Assembly: GCF_047675955.1 (NCBI RefSeq)
Contig: NC_132916.1
Location: 68,937,481-69,001,480 of the forward strand
DNA: 64,000 bases
Source of the DNA: Chlorocebus sabaeus
Taxonomy: Eukaryota; Chordata; Mammalia; Primates; Cercopithecidae
Reading direction: 5' to 3'
Shown: positions 46,304 through 58,620 of the stretch, piece after piece
How the letters are laid out: each line of letters begins with the position of its first letter
Numbering within the stretch: position 1 is the stretch's first letter
The notes under the pieces: generated by a model
What the model saw: the letters and a program-made list of their open reading frames with translations, nothing else
Told to the model about the DNA's origin: nothing
Database searches by the model: none
Program-made: the position numbers and the translations under genes

Positions 46304-46900
46304 CCAATCTGGTGTCTTGATAAATTATCAAATTGTTGTAATAGAGATTAGTACCTTCTCTTACCTTTCTTTTTATAAATTAATTTTTAAAAATAGTCCT
46401 CATCACACTTTCCTGTTAAGGAACCCTTTGATAGTTGATCATATTGCATGGTACTGTTTCCATTGCTTTATATAAATTTCTGCTCTCACAGTCAGTAAAT
46501 CTGAACATAAGCATTTCTTTCTGGGCTTTGTTCTGTCCTTTCCTTTCCTGCAATAGCTTCCAGATGGGATTGTTTTCTTTTGACAAACCTCACAACTGTA
46601 TGTTTCACCATTTTTTGACCTATTATCTCCTTTTGAATTTCATTTTTTGGCTTAGGTACTCTGCTTGTACCTGATTTTGTTTTAACACCCTGTGATATAT
46701 ACTGAAAATATTTCGCACTGTTAAGAGCCTGTACAATAATACTGTTAATGATGAAGTGCTGTGGACTTCTCTGTAACTCCCAATTCTTCAGGGGAAAATT
46801 TTCCTTCAGTGTATTCCGTCTTTCTTACTTCTTCGAGTTTATTTAGGGAATACCAAGAAATAAAGTGTTGCTTAGTTTAATTCCTTTATAATGTCTTTAT
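46304..46900. other. UTRN: Intron 2, unique sequence
   Basis: No exon or repeat family recognised. Confidence 0.5.
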
Positions 46901-47090
46901 TTTTATTTATTTATTCATTTCTTTTCTGAGATGGAGTCTCATTCTATTGCCCAGGCTGGAGTGCAGTGGTGGGATCTCAGCTCACTGCAACCTCTACCTC
47001 CTAGGCTGAAGTGATTCTTGTGCCTCAGTCTCCTGAGTAGCTGGGATTACAGGTACCTACCACTACACCTAGCTAATTTTATTTTATTTT
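46900..47090 (-). repeat. Alu SINE, antisense, half copy
   Basis: (TTTA)n then TCTGAGATGGAGTCTCATTC to CACCTAGCTAATTTTATTTT. Its other arm is missing where the next Alu begins. Confidence 0.92.
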
Positions 47091-47382
47091 GTTATTTTTT
47101 TTTTGGGAACGAGTTTCGCTCTCTCTCCCAGGCTGTAGTGCAATGGTGTGATCTCGGCTTACTGGACCCTCTGCCTCCCAGGTTCAGGTGATCCTCATGC
47201 CTCAGCCTCCCGAGTAGCTGGGATTTTAGGCACCTGCCACCACGCCTGGCTAGTTTTTGTATTTTTAATAGAGACGGGGTTTCATCATGTTGGCCAGGAT
47301 GGTCTCGCACTCCTGACCTCAAGTGATCTGCCTGCCTCGGGCTCCCTGCTGGGATTACAGGCGTGAGCCACTGCGCCTGGCC
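47091..47382 (-). repeat. Alu SINE, antisense
   Basis: TTTTTTTTTGGGAACGAGTTTC to GAGCCACTGCGCCTGGCC. Arrayed head to tail with the previous half copy. Confidence 0.95.
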
Positions 47383-47407
47383 TATGATGTTTATTGAAAA
47401 TAAATCT

Positions 47408-47690
47408 AGCTGGGCATGGTGGCTCATACCTGTAATCCCAGCACTTTGGCAGGTGTAGGTAGGCAGATTGTTTGAGCCTTAGCAACATGGTGAAACCCCG
47501 TCTCTACAAAAAATACAAAAATTAGCTGGATGTGATGCCCGCACCTGTGGTCCCAGCTACTTGTGAGGCTGAGGTGGAAGGATCACTTGAGCCTTGGAGG
47601 TCGAGGCTGCAGTGAGCTATGATGTTGCCACTGCACTCCAGCCTGGGTGACAGAGTGAGACACTGTCTCAAAATAAAACAAACAAAAATA
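47408..47690 (+). repeat. Alu SINE, sense, internally deleted
   Basis: AGCTGGGCATGGTGGCTCAT, a shortened left arm, then a full right arm and AAATAAAACAAAC tail. Lies 25 bp from the preceding antisense Alu. Confidence 0.94.
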
Positions 47691-48197
47691 AATTTGCTTA
47701 ACTTTTTTTTTGAATTAGAGGTAATTTTTATAATATTTAGTTAGGTTTTTTTTTTTTCCCTCATTTTTCTTTCACATTTTCCAAGTTAAGGTACTTGAAT
47801 TTTACTCTTTCCATGTTGTGGCCCAGGGTAGTCTGTCTGCCAATCAGGCTGTTAGGTTGTGGGTCTGACATTTTCCTTGGAAATGCTGTTTTTGGGTATG
47901 TTAGACTTTCTGTACTTGTGTGTTGTCTTTTGGCAGAGACCTCGACACTTAAGGATTTGTTGATAAAATGGCAAATTGTTTCATGAGGCATTTGCTTGGT
48001 AGTAGACATTTAGATGATTGTTTCTCAGAATAACTTGGTTGACTAACATCTTTCTGCTTCCTGTCGTCATGATCACTTCTGCAAAGGAGGAAGCCTAGTA
48101 CATTTTCTGGTAGAATTTTATATACTATAAGATTTAGTTGAAACATTGTTATGTTTCTACCTTCAGTTTTTGGTCCCAAGTTATTTTAAGTAATTCT
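47691..48197. other. UTRN: Intron 2, unique sequence
   Basis: T-runs near the start. Small overlapping frames without support. Confidence 0.5.
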
Positions 48198-48198
48198 T

Positions 48199-48472
48199 TT
48201 TTTTTCTTTTGAGACAGGGTCTCACTCTGTTGCCCAGGCTGGAGTGAGTGGCGCCATCTCAGCTCACTGCAACCTTGGTCTCCTGGGCTCAAATGATCTT
48301 CCCATCTCAGCCTGCAGAGTAGCTGGGACCACAGGCACATGCCACCATGTCCGGCTAATTTTTGTACTCTTTGTAGAGACAGGCTGGTCTCAAACTCCTG
48401 AGCTCCAGTGATTCGCCTGCCTCACCCTCCCAAAGAGCTGGGATTATAGGCATGGGTCACTGTGCCCAGCCT
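48199..48472 (-). repeat. Alu SINE, antisense
   Basis: TTTTGAGACAGGGTCTCACTC to GGTCACTGTGCCCAGCC. A short gap after CTTTGTAGAGACAGG. Confidence 0.95.
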
Positions 48473-48479
48473 TAAGTCA

Positions 48480-48777
48480 TTTTTTTTTTTTTGTTTTGAG
48501 ACGGAGTCTTGCTCTGTCACCCAAGCTGGAGTGCAATGGCGCAATCATGGCTCACTGCAATCTCCACCTCCCAGGTTCAAGTAATTCTCCTGCCTCAGCC
48601 TCCTGAGTAGTTGGAAATACAGGCACACACTACCATGCCTCACTAATTTTTGTATTTTTGGTAGAGACAGGCTTTCACCATGTTGGCCAGGCTGGTCTCG
48701 AACTCCTGACCTCATGATCCGCTTGCCTCCACCTCTCAAAGTGCTGGGATTACAGGTGTGAGCCACCATGCCTGGCC
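48480..48777 (-). repeat. Alu SINE, antisense
   Basis: TTTTGAGACGGAGTCTTGC to GTGAGCCACCATGCCTGGCC. Tandem with the previous copy, in the same orientation. Confidence 0.96.
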
Positions 48778-49829
48778 TTTAAGTAAATTTTTAAAGGTGT
48801 AAATTCTGTGGACTCAGATAAAAATAATTATTCTATTATGTTTTAACAGATCGTTAGAATTGTGAAGATTAAATGAGTTCAAAGTATTTGGCTAATACTG
48901 TTAGAGGCTGTTGCTTTTGTTGTTGTTGTTATTACTATTACTATTACGTCCTGGCTTCATTCCTGCCCTCTTTCCCTCTTTGTATCGTTGCCTCTGACTG
49001 TCTCCAGGCTGCTGATAGTGAGAGGGGATGTCTCCCAATCCAGGTTGCCAGGTCTGAATGAATGGACTCTGACCCACGTTTCTGGCCACTGGAATTTTGC
49101 CTTTGTGAATGTTATAAATAGTAATACATATACAAAGAATGATTATGAAATAATAAATTATAAATTGGTTGGAATATGTCTGATGCTCAGACGTATACAC
49201 ACAATTTGACATTCTGGTTAGATTTCTCTGTGCAGGAAGCAAGGGAACAACAGAGCAGTGAGAAATCAAAGGAGAGAAGGGTATTCTGGGGCAAAGGACA
49301 GTTTCCATAGGTAGAATTACAGAGGTAGAACCATTAATCAAAAAAAACTAGTGCACCACTCACTCGATTTTCCACCCCTTCCTTTCAGGCATGGTCTGAG
49401 CTTTCACATTCAGGCTGATGATGAACTACCATGTGCCTCATTTAATACTGGGAACTTTTATTTACCCGAGTCTGCTTTTTGAAATCTGTTAACTGTTGAG
49501 ATTCTATTTGCACCTTATTCACCAGATTCACTTATTGTCTTTCGCTGCTAATGGGGATGGAGTGGGGAGAGGTGCTCGTGGCAGGCACTCAGACAAGCTC
49601 GCTGTGCAGCAGTGGCTGTGAGGGCACAGCTGTTTGGAATCAGCTGATAATTTTCAAGCATCTCTAGCTCATCGTATTAAACACAGTTTCACATGTTTAG
49701 TGGTTGCTTAATTTTAACCTGAAACACTGTATGAAATAATTTGACGTATAAGAAGTATTGTAGTAATAAGAAGAGTAGCTTAATGGTTTTTCATGTTTTC
49801 TATGCCAGCCACTATTTAACAGTTTTACT
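48778..49829. other. UTRN: Intron 2, unique sequence
   Basis: A (TTG)n/(TTA)n-like patch at about 48915-48950. The 146-codon minus frame 48901-49341 is low complexity at one end and has no domain. Confidence 0.5.
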
Positions 49830-49930
49830 ATTATTCACACACATACACACCCCTACACCCATATACCCCCATATCTGGGTATATGTGTTTGTCTATATAC
49901 ACACAGACATGTGCATGTACACACACATAT
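49830..49930 (+). repeat. Degenerate (CA)n / TATA-rich tract
   Basis: CACACACATACACACCCC and TACACACACATATG units with interruptions. Confidence 0.8.
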
Positions 49931-50089
49931 GAATTCATTTGATCCTCACAATAACCTTATAAAAGAGGCACTTCTATTATTGCCTTTTTACAGCCAGGAA
50001 GCCAAGTCAGAGAGTGGGTAAGTAGCTTGCCCAACACAGGTAATGAGGAACAGAGGTGGAATTTAAACCCAAGTGGCTGTGCCATACCT

Positions 50090-50388
50090 TTTTTTTTTTT
50101 TTTTTTTGAGACGGAGTCTCGCTCTGTCAACCATGCTGGAGTGCAGTGGCATGATCTCGGTTCACTGAAACCTCTCCCTCCCGGGTTCAAGAGATTCTCC
50201 TGCCTCAGCCTCCTGAGTAGCTGAGATTACAGGTGTGCACCACCATGCCTGGCTAATTTTTGTGTTTTTAGTAGAGACGAGGGTTTCACCGTGTTGATCA
50301 GGCTGGTCTCGAACTCTTCACCTCGTCATCCGCCCACCTTGGCCTCCCAAAGTGCTATGATTACAGGCATGAGCCACTGTGCCCAGCC
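50090..50388 (-). repeat. Alu SINE, antisense, in MIR
   Basis: TTTGAGACGGAGTCTCGCTC to GAGCCACTGTGCCCAGCC. Confidence 0.96.
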
Positions 50389-50389
50389 T

Positions 50390-50690
50390 TTTTTTTTTTT
50401 TTTTTTTTTTTTGAGATGGAGTTTTGCTCTGTTTCCCAGGCTGGAGTGTAGTGGCGTGATCTCCGCTTACTGCAACCTCCACCTCAGGAATTCAAGTGAT
50501 TCTCCTGCCTCGGCCTCCCGAGTAGCTGAGATTACAGGTGCCTACCATCACGCCTGGCTAATTTTTGCATTTTTAGTAGAGGTAGGGGTTTCACCATGTT
50601 GGTCAGCCTGGTCTCGAACTCCTGACTTCAAGTGATCCACCTGCCTCAGCCTCCCACAGTGCTGGGATTACAGGCATGAGCACCCGGCTG
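50390..50690 (-). repeat. Alu SINE, antisense, in MIR
   Basis: T24, TTTGAGATGGAGTTTTGCTC to GCATGAGCACCCGGC. Directly abuts the preceding Alu, probably inserted at its tail. Confidence 0.96.
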
Positions 50691-50722
50691 CCTATACTCT
50701 TAATCACTACCCTGGAGTACTT

Positions 50723-53450
50723 CTCAGTGCCCAGTCTGTAACTCTAAGCAAATGATAATTAAATAATTACCACAATATGCCCCAAGTTATTTTATTAAAA
50801 ACAAATTTATGAAATGATACAGTTTTTTCACATGGAAACTGGTTTCTTTTGTTTACCTTGGATGGATGTTTGTTTGGGAGCTGACTGTTTTCATTTGTTA
50901 AATAAATATTTTAGTTGGGTGTTTATGTAGCAAGTGATCTTGGTGGCTCTCTGCAGTGTGTCCTGTGCTAGTGAGCACCTAGTGAGCATTCGTTGAGTGT
51001 GTCCGATGGATTTACTACACTCATCTGTGAACCTATAGCTCAGCTAATCCCCCTAAATCTGTGAGTGGCCCTTCCCAGCTGCCCTGCAGGGGACTTTGTG
51101 GAGCAGGAATTTATTTTGACCACCAAACTACCCTTGTGACTCATCACCAAGAGCTTTTATCATTCTCTGGTAGGATTTGGAAATTCAAGACACTTTAACT
51201 CAGAAATACCCTCCACACAGGGACTCATTAAATGAAACTAACATCCTGGTGGGCAAAATGTAGGAGAAGAAAAGTGGATTTCATGGGCCATTGTAAGTCA
51301 CTGTCTTGAGCAGTGCTTTGTACATGGGGACTCTTCTGTGTATAAAGGATTAGCGAGCAGGATACACACAGGGAAATGTGTACGGAATGTGTGATTCTGA
51401 TCTTTTTAGAGGCAAATCCAGTTTAAATGTGGAGAGTGGCACTATTTTGGCTTTCTAGCAATTCAAGGTCTAATGCTTACGTTTAAGTAACAAAGATGTT
51501 TGCATTGATGAAGCATAACCTTGGCAATTCTTAGATTTGGGGATTGGATTGACTATGTGTCCTTCAGTAAGCTATTAAATCATCATGACCACTAGGTAAA
51601 TGGTGGATTAACTACTATAAAGATTATTTATGAGTATTCCAACATCATTCACCTGCATCCCCTTATCAAGACTAATAGACAAATTATTATCATTTGAATG
51701 AGAGCCAGAAGAGCCCTCCCTCCCTCCAATTAATGATGGGCTGGAAAAGAGCAAGGAGATCACTTTTTGTGATAATCTGTTTTGAATGTTAGGGAATTTT
51801 AAATATTCTTGTATCAGAATCCATGAAGCACATCATTAATATTTATTTTAAAAGTTTGCAGTCATTTAGTAGCAATTACTTTTATCTTTTTCTTAAGCTT
51901 TCTCAGAAACATTAAGATTTAAAGAAAATAAAAGAAAGAACACTTTATTAAAATTTCTCTCTCCATTGCTTGTTTTTTTTTTTGGTCATATATTAAACAT
52001 ATATCACAATGTGGGCAAAATATTTTTTACAAGCTTCCTTGATTGCCAGGGGATTAATCAGACTGGCTGTATGTGCCCTTTTAAACCAAGTACTTTGGGC
52101 GAAAGCTTGCAATTTTATGAATTCGTTGGAAAATCTTACTTATTAGCTTGGGAAGTTTTCCCCATCCTTCGGTAGCCAAAGACAATTTTACTGGGTTTTG
52201 TGGGGAGCATTGGTATCAGATGTGAAGTTCTTTCTGGTCTACAAGGTGGTCTTGAGAAATTATTTCTGTATTTCACCATATTACTATCAACAACATTTGT
52301 GTTCCTTTCAGCCAGGATGAGAATTGCTATCTGTTTTCAGAACTTAGAGGCAGACTTTTATGGGTCGGAGAAAGCTGAGCATTTGGGTTCTAGAAACCTT
52401 TACGTTGGGTGTATTTTTCTTTCGTTGTTAATATCTTGATACAGTTATAGATTTGCTTTAATACACATAGGTGAACTTCGAGTTTCTGTATTTATTTTAG
52501 CACACATTTTTAGGGATAAAATTTATTTAAATTTTTAATAAAACATTAATGCAATTTAGGATTTTCAGCACATAAAGTAAAAGTAAGTCTGCATCGAGGT
52601 CCCAAAATAGCAGCTGCAATTTGGCTGTATTGATTTACCAAGTCTAAAGTAAAATTTCACGTTTGAAAATAAAGGAAAGGAAAAGTAATTTTATGCTATG
52701 ACTATAAAATTTCTCTCTCTGGGAAATCATTGCATATTTCAAATTGGACTTAATCATAAAGAGAATAATTAACTGACAGTTACAGCTGATGTTATTAATA
52801 TTACTGCACAAAGTCTGGGTTTGACCATAAAATATTTAGCTAGACTATCTTTTGGAATTCAAGTCTATGAGAACCATATCTTGCTTGCACACTGCTGCCA
52901 TGTGAAACTCAGTGCCAGTCTCATGGAAATGGGACCATTTTAGGAGTCTTCCTGTGTATAAATTAAAGAGAGCAGATCTTACAGTTAAAAGTGGTAGAGC
53001 AATTTGTGTTTATCATTGCTTGCTGTCATGTTGCTCCTATAATTACAATAAAAGAACAAAAAGGAATAAACTCCTGTGGTCAAAGGGAAGTGGAAATGAA
53101 ATAGCCATTGCTGGGGAAGAAAGATGATGGTGGAGTGGCTTTCTCATGCATCTCACAGATTTTGCAAGCCCTCTGATTGAAAGTTGCCAGTACTGTTTGA
53201 GGTTGGGTCAGGGGAAAGTGGGAGAAGTTTGAAACTGAAAACTGAGAGTTTTGTTGAGAATCTTTAAATGGTGCACTTTGACTCTCAGAGCTTTCCCCTT
53301 CTTCCTCACCTGCACAGGAGAACAGAGATTTGTGTATTTTTCTGGAAAAACTGAACTCTGACTTGGGACCCTTAGCCCAGAGAGCATGGTAAGGCTCTGA
53401 ATAGATATCAGGAAGATTAACTGACACCAGGAGCTCCCCTAGTTCCTGTC
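50723..53450. other. UTRN: Intron 2, Alu-free unique block
   Basis: 2.7 kb without a recognised repeat or exon. Confidence 0.5.
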
Positions 53451-53850
53451 TGCCATGGCTTGAAGTGTCCCCCAAAGCTCATGTGTTGGAAAGTTAATCC
53501 CCAGTGCAACAGTGTTTGGAGGTGGGGCCTAAAAGAGGTGATTAGGTCATGAGAGCTCTGCTCTTGTTCTTGAATGGATTAATGTTATTATTGCAGGAGT
53601 GGGTTAGTTATCTTGAGAATGTCATTGTTATAAAAGTGAGTTTGACACTCTCTTGCTTACTTGCTGTCAGTACATTCTGCCCTTGCACCTTTCTCCATGG
53701 GATGACACAGCAAGAAAGCCCTGAGTAGATGCCAGTGCCATGCTTTTGGACTTCCCAGCCTCCAGATCCTTGAGCTAAATAAATTTCTGTTTATTATAAA
53801 TTACCCAGTCTGTGGCATTCTGTTATAGTAGCATCGAGTGGACTAAGACA
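53451..53850 (+). mobile_element. MaLR solo LTR (MST/MLT1 type), sense, about full length
   Basis: 400 bp from TGCCATGGCTTGAAGTGTCC to GTGGACTAAGACA with TG...CA ends. AATCCCCAGTGCAACAGTG, GCTAAATAAATTTCTG (polyadenylation region) and AAATTACCCAGTCTGTGG are in LTR order. No internal retroviral part. Confidence 0.92.
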
Positions 53851-55938
53851 GCCTCCCATCGCCGATGAGCCCCCAATTAAAGAGTGCTTTTACTGGGAGT
53901 GCAGTATAGTTACAGCACGTAAATTGATTACCTTACTTTGAGCCTGCCAGTTGGTAGATGATACCCAAGCCTATGCACTGTTGAGCCTCATTTTGAAATG
54001 GGAAGGGCTGCTAGGAGTCAGCAGATGTTTGAAAGCCTCCACCAACAGAACCTACATTAACACAAACAAAAGGAAGGAGCCACTTATGGGAAACAGGAAT
54101 TTGGCGTGTATCCTCAGAGAAGTAGGAAAATAATTGTCTTTGAAACAAGAACAGAATGTGATTTTAAAAAATCAGAGAATAAGAAAGAGATCTTGGAGAT
54201 TAAAAGTGTGATGTCAGAAACAAGATCTCAAGTAGAGATTGGAAGAGTGGATATAAAAGTGGTAAGTAAAAAATATCTTATAAATAATGTCTGACTTGCA
54301 ATCAGGAAGGAGCTTTAGAAGCATAGTATTTAGAAATGCATAAACTGTTGTCAGAAGAAACAGATAACAGAGGAAAGGGGATGCCCCAAGCCTGCTGCAT
54401 TGTGTTGTCATCTTATTTTATTGAAAACAAACTTATGTGCATTTATTACTTTGATAAAAATTGAGAAATATATAATGAGATTGACTATACAAGTCATTTT
54501 ATTAAAACATTTTATTGATAGTACAGAAAATGCTGCACTGTTACTTATTTTGGCAGTTTCATAAACCTCTGTGAATAACATTGTCCCTTAGGTTTTTTTT
54601 AGTAGCTCTCTTTTGTCAGCACCAAATTCTTGCTGTTGTCAGGCACAGTGATCTTAATATTTTTTATACTTTCTGCCAGGCCTGAGAAGCTTCATGGCTT
54701 TAGAAATCATCTAAATCATCACATTGTGTGTGTGGTTGTAAATATCCAAATTATTTTGAGGCAAGTTTCTCCTCTGATGTGACGGCCACGTATTTTCCAT
54801 ATTGCTGGTGATGGTGGGAGTGTTTTCTGTGAGACATTTTATACTCGTGGTATATTTAACTCGCCAGTAGTGAAATACAAATGCAAGGAACTTGGAATCC
54901 TGAATGAGTACTAAGAGCGAGCCGACTTTCAAGCTGAAATGGTCTCTTTCCAACATTTTCTGGCCGATACACCACTTTTAATAGTAAGTGGCTTCCTTCT
55001 GCTCTTCCCCTTCACTTGTAACCTTGCATGGCTGTTGTAACACAGACCCTCACAGAATCTTAGATCTGGAAGATGCTTTAAGGGGCCAAGCAGTCCAGTT
55101 ATTTTCCCCTATGCCTGAGGAATCCCACTCAAGGGGGGAGAAAATGATTTTCTCAAGATGAAACTGTTCCTATGAGATGACTAGGGGTCCGAACTTGGCA
55201 TTCTTTCTGCTTTTCTAGGCCACCTGGACCTGAAGGACAGTTCTGACTTTCCTTCAAATCTCATGCCATTGTTGATGCTCGTCTGGTGGATTTGTACCTG
55301 AGAAGGGATGTTTCAGGAGGGATTTTAGGCTTCTGTTTGCTGTGTGAAGTCGAGGGGATTTTGTGAGTATTCTGTAAGAGATGTGACGCCTGTGGATGAA
55401 AGCAGACAGATCAGGTCTACCTTGGGCTTGGAGTCTAAGTTTTAGAGACAGAAAACAGGGAGGGGGTGAAGGAGAGGGGAAATGGGAGGAGGAGGAGGAG
55501 GAGGGGTGCCAGGATCCTTTCTTTTCCTGTTACGCATTTTCCTTTTGGCGGGAGAGAGTGAGAAAGCTCCTGAATGTAACTGGAGCTGCTGAACTGAACT
55601 GGTCAGAACCTGTCTTAATTTGTGTAAAAGAAATGCTGTGGTATTTATTCTTCCAGAGAAGCCCGCGTAACGCAACAGGGCCCTCTGGCTGCCCTTGAGG
55701 TTCTGTAGAGCTTGGTTTTGGTGTCTTCTCTGAGCCTGTTTTCTGCTGAGGCAGCCTCTGGGTGTTGCCCACTGGCCTAACTCCCTTCAGGTTCGGCCTT
55801 TCCCCTCTCATCAAAGCTCTTTTTTCCCTGTATTTTAATGATTGGCTGATTAAAGCAGTTCATAGTAAGGTGTTAATTATAACTCTTTCGGGTGGTTATG
55901 TGTGTATATTCACAGAGTTGTTACAGAAGTAAGATGGG
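53851..55938. other. UTRN: Intron 2, unique sequence
   Basis: A weak MIR3/L3-like string at about 55050-55110 (CACAGAATCTTAGATCTGG). A GGA-rich patch (GGAGGAGGAGGAGGAGG) at 55485-55505. No exon supported. Confidence 0.45.
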
Positions 55939-55939
55939 G

Positions 55940-56244
55940 CCGGGCTGCGTGTGGTGGCTCATGCCTGTAATCCCAGCACTTTGGGAGGCCGAGCGGGTGG
56001 ATCTCCTGAGGTCAGGAGTTCGAGACCAGCAAGCAAAACCCTGTCTCTACTAAAAATAACAAAATTTAGCTGGGCGTGGTGGCGGGTGCCTGTAATCCCA
56101 GTGACTTGGGAGTCTGAGGCAAGAAAATCACTTGAACCTGGGAGGCGGAGGTTGCAGTGAGCCAAGATCACACCATTACACTCCAGCCTGCGCAACAAGG
56201 GCAAAAGTCTGTCTCAAAACACAAAACAAAACAAAAAAACAACA
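55940..56244 (+). repeat. Alu SINE, sense
   Basis: GCCGGGCTGCGTGTGGTGGC to CTGTCTC, tail ACACAAAACAAAACAAA. Flanked by TTACAGAAGT/AACAGAAGTT, a likely target duplication. Confidence 0.95.
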
Positions 56245-56460
56245 GAAGTTAGATGGGGCGGAATCCCCAACTGCTAGGCGAGAACTAGAACAACACTGTG
56301 GTGGAAATCGGAGTGTAATACATTCCGCAACCCCACCTGTCTGCTATCCTCCCTTTGCAAGCTCAGGGCCTTAATGGTTCAAGGATGAGTCTGTCTGGAA
56401 AAAAGGGGGAGAAGTTTCTTTCCTTTTTTTTTTTTTTAAACAAAAGAAAAACAAATATGT

Positions 56461-56590
56461 TTATTAAGATATGCGTAGTGCATACACATGGGAGTACCCA
56501 GATATGTGGAGTACTCCCATACACATGGGAGTACCCAAATATGATTATTAAGATATGCGTAGTGCATACACATGGGAGTACCCAGACATG
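56461..56590 (+). repeat. 84-bp direct duplication with nested palindromes
   Basis: Near-identical copies begin at 56461 and 56545 (TTATTAAGATATGCGTAGTG...). The 19-mer ATACACATGGGAGTACCCA-type core occurs three times (about 56482, 56519 and 56566). GTACTCCCAT (56511-56520) is the exact inverse of ATGGGAGTAC at 56488-56497 and at 56525-56534. Confidence 0.93.
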
Positions 56591-57087
56591 AGTAATTCAA
56601 AGGGTTGGTTAGAACTGGGCTTATCTAGCATCTTAACAAAGGAATAATAAATTTTTAGAGAGGTGATGGAACAAAGGAAAAGCTTCCAGGTGTTACCGCA
56701 AGTTTCATCAAATCAAGAATATTCTTAGGAGTGCCAGGGGTGTCTCATAGTTGAACTGTTAAGTAACCCTTAAACTTGTTAATGTCTCTTGGGAATTTCT
56801 TCTTTTATAGTTGTTTTGTATTAAAACCAAGGAAATAAATATCTTTTTGTTTTAAAAATAGTATCTTAATTAATTTTATTTTGCACTGTCGTTTAAAGGA
56901 AATATTTCCTTTTACAATGAGTAAAAATACATCCATTCAGAACAAAATATAATTGTTTCTTGGTGCATCAGATGTTTATATATCAAGATAGTGATCTATT
57001 AATAGATTAGAGTTTTTATTCTTTATCTTCATCCCCCCTTCATCGCCCCCATAGACTCCTTTGGCAGTTTAGTGAAGCCAGACAAAT
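56591..57087. other. UTRN: Intron 2, unique AT-rich sequence
   Basis: No exon or repeat family recognised. Confidence 0.5.
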
Positions 57088-57377
57088 TTTTTTTTGAGAC
57101 AAAGTTTCGCTCTGTTGCCCAGCCTGGAGTACAGTGGCACTATCTCGGCTCCTTGCAACCTCCACCTCCCAGGTTCAAGCAATTTTCCTGCCTCAGTCTC
57201 CTGAGTAGCTGGGATTACAGGTGCGAGCCACTGTACCCGGCTATTTTTTTGTATTTTTAGTAGAGACGGAGTTACACCATGTTGGCCCGGATGGTCTTGA
57301 AGTCCCGACCTCAGGTAATCCGTCCGCCTCAGCTCCAAAAGTGCTAGGATTACAGGCGTGAGCCACCGCACCCAGCC
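57088..57377 (-). repeat. Alu SINE, antisense
   Basis: TTTTTTTGAGACAAAGTTTCGC to GTGAGCCACCGCACCCAGCC. Confidence 0.96.
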
Positions 57378-57679
57378 CTTTTTTTTTTTTTTTTTTTCTG
57401 AGATGGAGTCTCACTCTATCACCAGGCTGGAGTGTAGGGGGCTGATCTTGGCTCACTGCAACTTACACCCCCCGGGTTCAAGTGATTCTCTTGCCTCAGC
57501 CTCTCGAGTAGCTGGGACTACAGGTGTGTGTCAGCATGCCCAGCTAATTTTTGTATTTTTAGGAAAGACAAGATTTCACCATGTTGGCCAGGATGGTCTT
57601 GATCTCTTGACCTTGTGATCCACCTGCCTCGGCCTCCCAAAGTGCTGGGATTACAGGCGTGAGGCACCGCGCCCAGCCT
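57378..57679 (-). repeat. Alu SINE, antisense
   Basis: T19, CTGAGATGGAGTCTCACTC to GTGAGGCACCGCGCCCAGCC. Directly abuts the preceding copy. Confidence 0.96.
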
Positions 57680-58174
57680 GACAAATATTTTTAAATGCAT
57701 AAAATAGAGTACATGGCATTCCATGCATATAGTTACCAAAATACTGAAAAAGTCTGTGAGAGAGTAATATTTGCTATTTGATTAGTGTGTTCAGTAAGAA
57801 CTTCTAGCATATCTAAGCTCTCTACCCTTCTGAAATAACAATGAGTCAAATGGTATTTTCAAGGTACCTGCTAGAGTTATAAAGTGATATGAAAATGGTT
57901 GTGATTTTTGATTTTGTTTAACACATTAAAGCTACCACTAATAATGTGTTTTGTGATCTGCCATCACAATGGAAGGAAATGCAAATTTCTGTTAGAGGTC
58001 AGTGAAAATATCTAATTGCTTTTCCTGTCCCAAGTTCATGGACCTCCTGCCTAGTAATAACTCCTGATAAAGATGATGGCTTAAAAAGAGTATTTGTTTC
58101 CTTAGACCTCAGCAATGACAGCAGTGTGCCACTGAGTGTTTTAAAAGAGACAACAATTTTAAATGGAAAGTAGT
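57680..58174. other. UTRN: Intron 2, unique sequence
   Basis: No exon or repeat recognised. Confidence 0.5.
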
Positions 58175-58620
58175 CTTGGGTGAGTGCCCCATATGCCAGG
58201 CACTGCCCTGGGTGTGGTTGACAAAATCGATGAGCTCTATTATGGCATCTGGCCTCTTGAGTGTATAGACTAGTACAAGAACCAGATATCAAACTGCAGA
58301 GCATACAGATAGTTATTTAACTGCTTCGGGGGTAGACATTCTGCAATGCTGTGATGACAAATCACTTGGGAACTTCACAGGGACCCGGAATGAGTGGTAG
58401 TTTGAGTGGTCAGGGAAGGCCTTCTTGAGGAAGCTATTCAAATCCATAGTTCAAGGTGGTGGAGGGCGCTGGCTGAAGGCAGAGCTGTGTGCAGGCTCTA
58501 AGTTGGCAGAACTTGGCCCAGAGAAAGCCTGAGTGAGGCCAGTGATTGGGAATGAAGTGAGCAGAAGGCTGTGCATTGAGATTGGCAGAAAGATGCAGTT
58601 TGCATTTCACTCAGTAGTAT
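58175..58620 (-). repeat. LINE-2, antisense
   Basis: CATATGCCAGGCACTGCCCTG, GTCAGGGAAGGCCTTCTTGAG, GAAGGCAGAGCTGTGTGCAGG and GGCCAGTGATTGGGAATG follow reverse-complement L2. Confidence 0.8.

Larger units (their letters stand above)
49931..50722 (-). repeat. MIR SINE, antisense, split by two Alus
   Basis: ATTTGATCCTCACAATAACC, TTTTTACAGCCAGGAAGCC and GAACAGAGGTGGAATTTAAACC before 50089. The expected continuation CTTAATCACTACCCTGGAG lies at about 50700, after both Alus. Confidence 0.85.

Noticed and set aside
48901..49341. 146-codon minus-strand frame
   Set aside because: Ends in an Asn/Lys low-complexity run produced by a (TTG/TTA) repeat; no homology or splice context.
50160..50180. Internal pol III B-box-like strings (GGTTCAAG) suggesting tRNA genes
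   Set aside because: They are the pol III promoter remnants of Alu elements throughout the window; no cloverleaf found.
54106..54294. Lys/Glu-rich 62-codon frame with a GTG|GTAAGT donor-like site
   Set aside because: No acceptor or start support, wrong texture for a utrophin N-terminus, and nothing recognisable in the peptide.
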